DNA of 8,061 nt from an uncultured Lachnospiraceae bacterium (GTDB lineage Bacteria; Bacillota; Clostridia; Lachnospirales; Lachnospiraceae). The notes beneath the pieces are model-generated. The model saw only the letters and a program-made list of their open reading frames with translations, had not been told where the DNA came from and searched no databases. Within the stretch, counting starts at the first letter, position 1, and each line of letters opens with the position of its first letter. The stretch covers positions 1 through 8,061 of the forward strand of contig CALEFO010000084.1 in assembly GCA_937877165.1 (NCBI GenBank), read 5' to 3'. Both the position numbers and the translations under genes were made by a program. This document shows, piece after piece, positions 6,133 through 8,061 of the stretch.

Positions 6133-7065
6133 TTACCGGACTGCTCCGACAATCTCTGTGATCGAATTCAAACGATGCCTTGCAGCATAGTCTTCCATTC
6201 CTTCCAGCACCTTAATCGTTGCGGACGGATCATGGAAATTTGCGGCACCAACGGCAACTGCGGAAGCTCCCGCAAGCATCAGCTCCAGTGCATCCTCTGC
6301 TGTCTGCACACCGCCCATTCCGATAATCGGGATGGAAACCGCACCGGCTGCCTCATAGACCATTCGCACCGCGACCGGGTGAATTGCAGGACCCGACATC
6401 CCGCCCGTCTTGTTTGCGAGCACGAACCGCTGACGCTCTACATCAATCTTCATTCCCGTGATGGTGTTGATCAGGGAAACAGCATCTGCCCCGCCCGCCT
6501 CTGCAGCCCTGGCCATCTCCGCAATACTGGTGACATTCGGCGTAAGCTTCATGATAATGGGCTGCCTGGCGATCTTTTTGATCCTGGAGGTGATCTCATA
6601 AAGGCTGTCCGTCTTCGTTCCGAAGGTGATGGCTCCCTGCTTGACATTCGGACAGGACACATTGATCTCCAGCATATCCACGCGGCTCTCATCCCCCAGA
6701 CGTTCCACAACCTCCAGATAATCCTCTTCGCTGTGTCCGCAGACATTGACGATGACTCGGGTATCGTACTGCTTCAGAAAGGTAAGATCTCGTTCCACGA
6801 AAACATCCACGCCCGGATTCTGAAGACCGATGGCGTTGAGCATTCCGCCATAGACCTCCGCAACGCGCGGGGTGGGATTCCCCGGCCACGGGACATTCGA
6901 TACGCCCTTCGTTACAACCGCACCCAGGCGGTTCAAATCCACGAAATCTGCATATTCCATGCCGGATCCGAAGGTTCCGGAAGCTGTCATCACCGGATTC
7001 TGAAAGGTTACGCCGGCAATCTTCACCGACAAATCCGGTCCTTTGCTCTTACTCTTTTCTTCCAT
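6133..7065 (-). CDS. pyrD: Dihydroorotate dehydrogenase class 1B, catalytic subunit
   Basis: The FMN-containing subunit that oxidises dihydroorotate to orotate, the fourth step of pyrimidine synthesis. It pairs with the PyrK electron-transfer subunit so that NAD+ is the final acceptor. The product is 310 residues, matching class 1B enzymes. Visible landmarks are the N-terminal FMN-site motif NPVMTASGTFG (23-33), the substrate-loop sequence NPTPRVAEVYGGMLNAIGLQ (63-82), and INVSCPN (134-140) with Cys138, the active-site base of class 1 enzymes in place of the Ser of class 2. FMN-phosphate binding loops follow at GMGGV (249-253) and AGASAVAVGAANF (265-277). An upstream in-frame ATG at 7188 lies deep inside pyrK and reads antigenically implausible Gly/Arg-rich sequence. 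The ATG at 7065 has AAGGA seven bases upstream and sits 20 bases after the pyrK stop, so the two are almost certainly one transcript. Confidence 0.96.
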   Translation of the reverse strand: MEEKSKSKGPDLSVKIAGVTFQNPVMTASGTFGSGMEYADFVDLNRLGAVVTKGVSNVPWPGNPTPRVAEVYGGMLNAIGLQNPGVDVFVERDLTFLKQYDTRVIVNVCGHSEEDYLEVVERLGDESRVDMLEINVSCPNVKQGAITFGTKTDSLYEITSRIKKIARQPIIMKLTPNVTSIAEMARAAEAGGADAVSLINTITGMKIDVERQRFVLANKTGGMSGPAIHPVAVRMVYEAAGAVSIPIIGMGGVQTAEDALELMLAGASAVAVGAANFHDPSATIKVLEGMEDYAARHRLNSITEIVGAVR

Positions 7066-7085
7066 ACTGATATCCTTGTCCTTTT

Positions 7086-7922
7086 TTAAATTTCTACATC
7101 CTCCGCGGCAAAAACCGGTCCCTCCGTGCAGACCCGCGCGTTGTGTACATGGGAATGTCCGTCCTCCCGGGCCGTCTTCGCCACGCACCCGAGGCAGGCG
7201 CCTACGCCGCAGGCCATTCTCTCTTCCAACGAGATCCAGGCCGGGATGCCGAGTTCTCCGGCAAAGTCCTTCACTCCGCGCAGCATCGGCATCGGCCCGC
7301 AGGCGCAGACCGCATCAAAGTGCGTTTCCTTCTCCTTTGCAAGGAGTACCCGCACTGCGTCTATGACATTGCCCTTTACTCCCACGCTTCCGTCGTCCGT
7401 AGAAACAAGAAGCCTGCCTGCCCGTTCGAATTCTTCGGTAAGGAACAGGTCGTTTGTCCGATAGCCCATGACTGCCGTCACAAGACTTCGTGGATCTTCC
7501 CCGGCCGCCTGATTGGCCTCATAAAGAGCTTCTGCAAGTCCCAGCATCGGCGGAGCACCGATTCCGCCTCCTAGCAGCAGAATCTTCTTCCCCTTCAGGG
7601 AAGATACCTCATACCCGTTTCCGAGAATGCCGAGAAGATCCACCGTATCGCCTGCATGAAGCCGGGAAAACTCCCGCGTTCCCTTGCCGACCGTCCGATA
7701 GACCAGCCGCAGCGTCCGCTCTTCTTTATCCCATTCGCAGATGGAAATCGGTCTCGGAAGAAGAGAAGCAGCATTCTCCGGATAAACGCCAACGAACTGC
7801 CCGGGCTTTACCTCCTCCGGAGCGGAAGACTCCGGATACTGCACCGTCAGGGAATAAATTTCCTCCGCAATTTGTCCGGCCTCTGTCACCGGAAGTGTCT
7901 GTTTGCTTTTCTTTTCTGACAT
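7086..7922 (-). CDS. pyrK: Dihydroorotate dehydrogenase B, electron-transfer subunit
   Basis: The FAD and [2Fe-2S] subunit that passes electrons from PyrD to NAD+. The 278-residue product has the three expected parts in order. First is a ferredoxin-reductase-type FAD domain with the LPRPISI motif at 55-61. Next is an NAD-binding domain with LLLGGGIGAPPMLGLA at 115-130 and ACGPMPML at 207-214. Last is a C-terminal iron-sulfur site with Cys238, Cys243, Cys246 and Cys265 (spacing C-x4-C-x2-C-x18-C), all present. An ATG 33 bases upstream (7955) lies in the hairpin-rich leader; the ATG at 7922 is preferred because AAGGG lies five bases before it. The next gene on the same strand is pyrD, 20 bases on, as expected for a heterotetrameric complex. 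Any promoter, and the usual neighbour pyrF, would be beyond the right edge. Confidence 0.95.
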   Translation of the reverse strand: MSEKKSKQTLPVTEAGQIAEEIYSLTVQYPESSAPEEVKPGQFVGVYPENAASLLPRPISICEWDKEERTLRLVYRTVGKGTREFSRLHAGDTVDLLGILGNGYEVSSLKGKKILLLGGGIGAPPMLGLAEALYEANQAAGEDPRSLVTAVMGYRTNDLFLTEEFERAGRLLVSTDDGSVGVKGNVIDAVRVLLAKEKETHFDAVCACGPMPMLRGVKDFAGELGIPAWISLEERMACGVGACLGCVAKTAREDGHSHVHNARVCTEGPVFAAEDVEI

Positions 7923-7924
7923 TC

Positions 7925-8061
7925 TTACCCTTCTGTGCCGCGCCTTTTGCGGCACTCCGAGGAGAAATGCCCGAATGGGCTTTCTCCGATGGAATCATCG
8001 AAATTGGGGCCGCTTGGCGGCACCAATTCGTGTTTGAATGCGATCGCATCGGCGATCACAT
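7925..8061 (-). CDS. Possible 3' end of an upstream gene (partial)
   Basis: One minus-strand frame is open from the right edge to a TAA at 7927-7925, two bases before the pyrK ATG, giving at least 44 residues (VIADAIAFKHELVPPSGPNF, then a tail ending RKRRGTEG). The tight spacing to pyrK is what an operon would give, and pyrF is a common neighbour in Clostridia, but I do not recognise these residues as PyrF. Almost all of the frame is made of inverted repeats, so it may instead be noncoding leader or a repeat that extended a gene's reading frame. Confidence 0.3.
   Translation of the reverse strand, partial: VIADAIAFKHELVPPSGPNFDDSIGESPFGHFSSECRKRRGTEG
7935..8057. repeat. Cluster of four hairpins upstream of pyrK
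   Basis: Four inverted repeats stand one after another. GTGCCGC/GCGGCAC lies at 7935-7955. GGAGAAA-GCCC/GGGC-TTTCTCC, with one bulged base and a four-base loop, lies at 7961-7987. A stem made of AATTGG/CCAATT plus GCCGC/GCGGC around a TTG loop lies at 7999-8030. GATCGC/GCGATC lies at 8042-8057. None is followed by a T-run on the minus strand. The arrangement resembles a palindromic REP-like intergenic repeat or a structured leader. Confidence 0.6.

Noticed and set aside
5110..7089. 659-codon plus-strand open frame antisense to ispE and pyrD
   Set aside because: Its translation is Arg/His/Cys-rich without domains, it crosses two genes with clear family motifs on the other strand, and it has no ribosome binding site. 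It is a by-product of the codon use of those genes.
7923..8061. PyrR-type attenuator ahead of pyrK
   Set aside because: The hairpins are not followed by a U-tract and I see no PyrR-binding-loop consensus. A real attenuator, if present, would more likely lie at the operon start outside the window.

Overview
The window looks like chromosomal housekeeping DNA from an anaerobic Firmicute of class Clostridia, most probably Lachnospiraceae. This is inferred from moderate GC, strong AGGAGG-type ribosome binding sites, a PyrK/PyrD class 1B pair, a coiled-coil NlpC/P60 hydrolase with a poly-serine linker, and a lipoprotein PPIase built like trigger factor. The genus cannot be fixed from the sequence. 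There are no tRNA or rRNA genes, CRISPR arrays, transposases or phage genes, and no gene-free stretch longer than about 175 bases.

Layout, read in the direction of transcription. Right part, minus strand: about 140 bases of hairpin-rich sequence, possibly the 3' end of an upstream gene, lead into pyrK (7922-7086) and pyrD (7065-6133). These two form a compact pair for dihydroorotate oxidation. After 99 bases comes ispE (6033-5161) of the non-mevalonate isoprenoid pathway. A long hairpin at 5065-5107 lies between ispE and the convergent plus-strand gene.

Middle: one plus-strand gene (4493-4978) encodes a 161-residue single-pass membrane protein of unknown function. It starts at GTG, with its own extended -10 promoter upstream and a rho-independent terminator downstream. 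It is divergent from the left-hand cluster across a 174-base intergenic region.

Left part, minus strand: a secreted lipoprotein FKBP/trigger-factor-like foldase (4318-3086), asnS (2995-1592), a secreted NlpC/P60 peptidoglycan hydrolase (1493-198) and the first 39 codons of guaA (119 to beyond the window edge). Gaps here are 78-98 bases. They contain inverted repeats but no convincing U-tract terminator, so read-through transcription is plausible.

Functionally the window mixes nucleotide synthesis (pyrK, pyrD, guaA), translation (asnS), isoprenoid supply for cell-wall lipid carriers (ispE) and envelope maintenance (foldase, hydrolase, unknown membrane protein). I see no defence, mobile or obviously new multi-gene system. 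The items most worth a second look are the unknown membrane protein, the tandem hairpins ahead of pyrK, and the perfect 28-base palindrome between the foldase gene and asnS.
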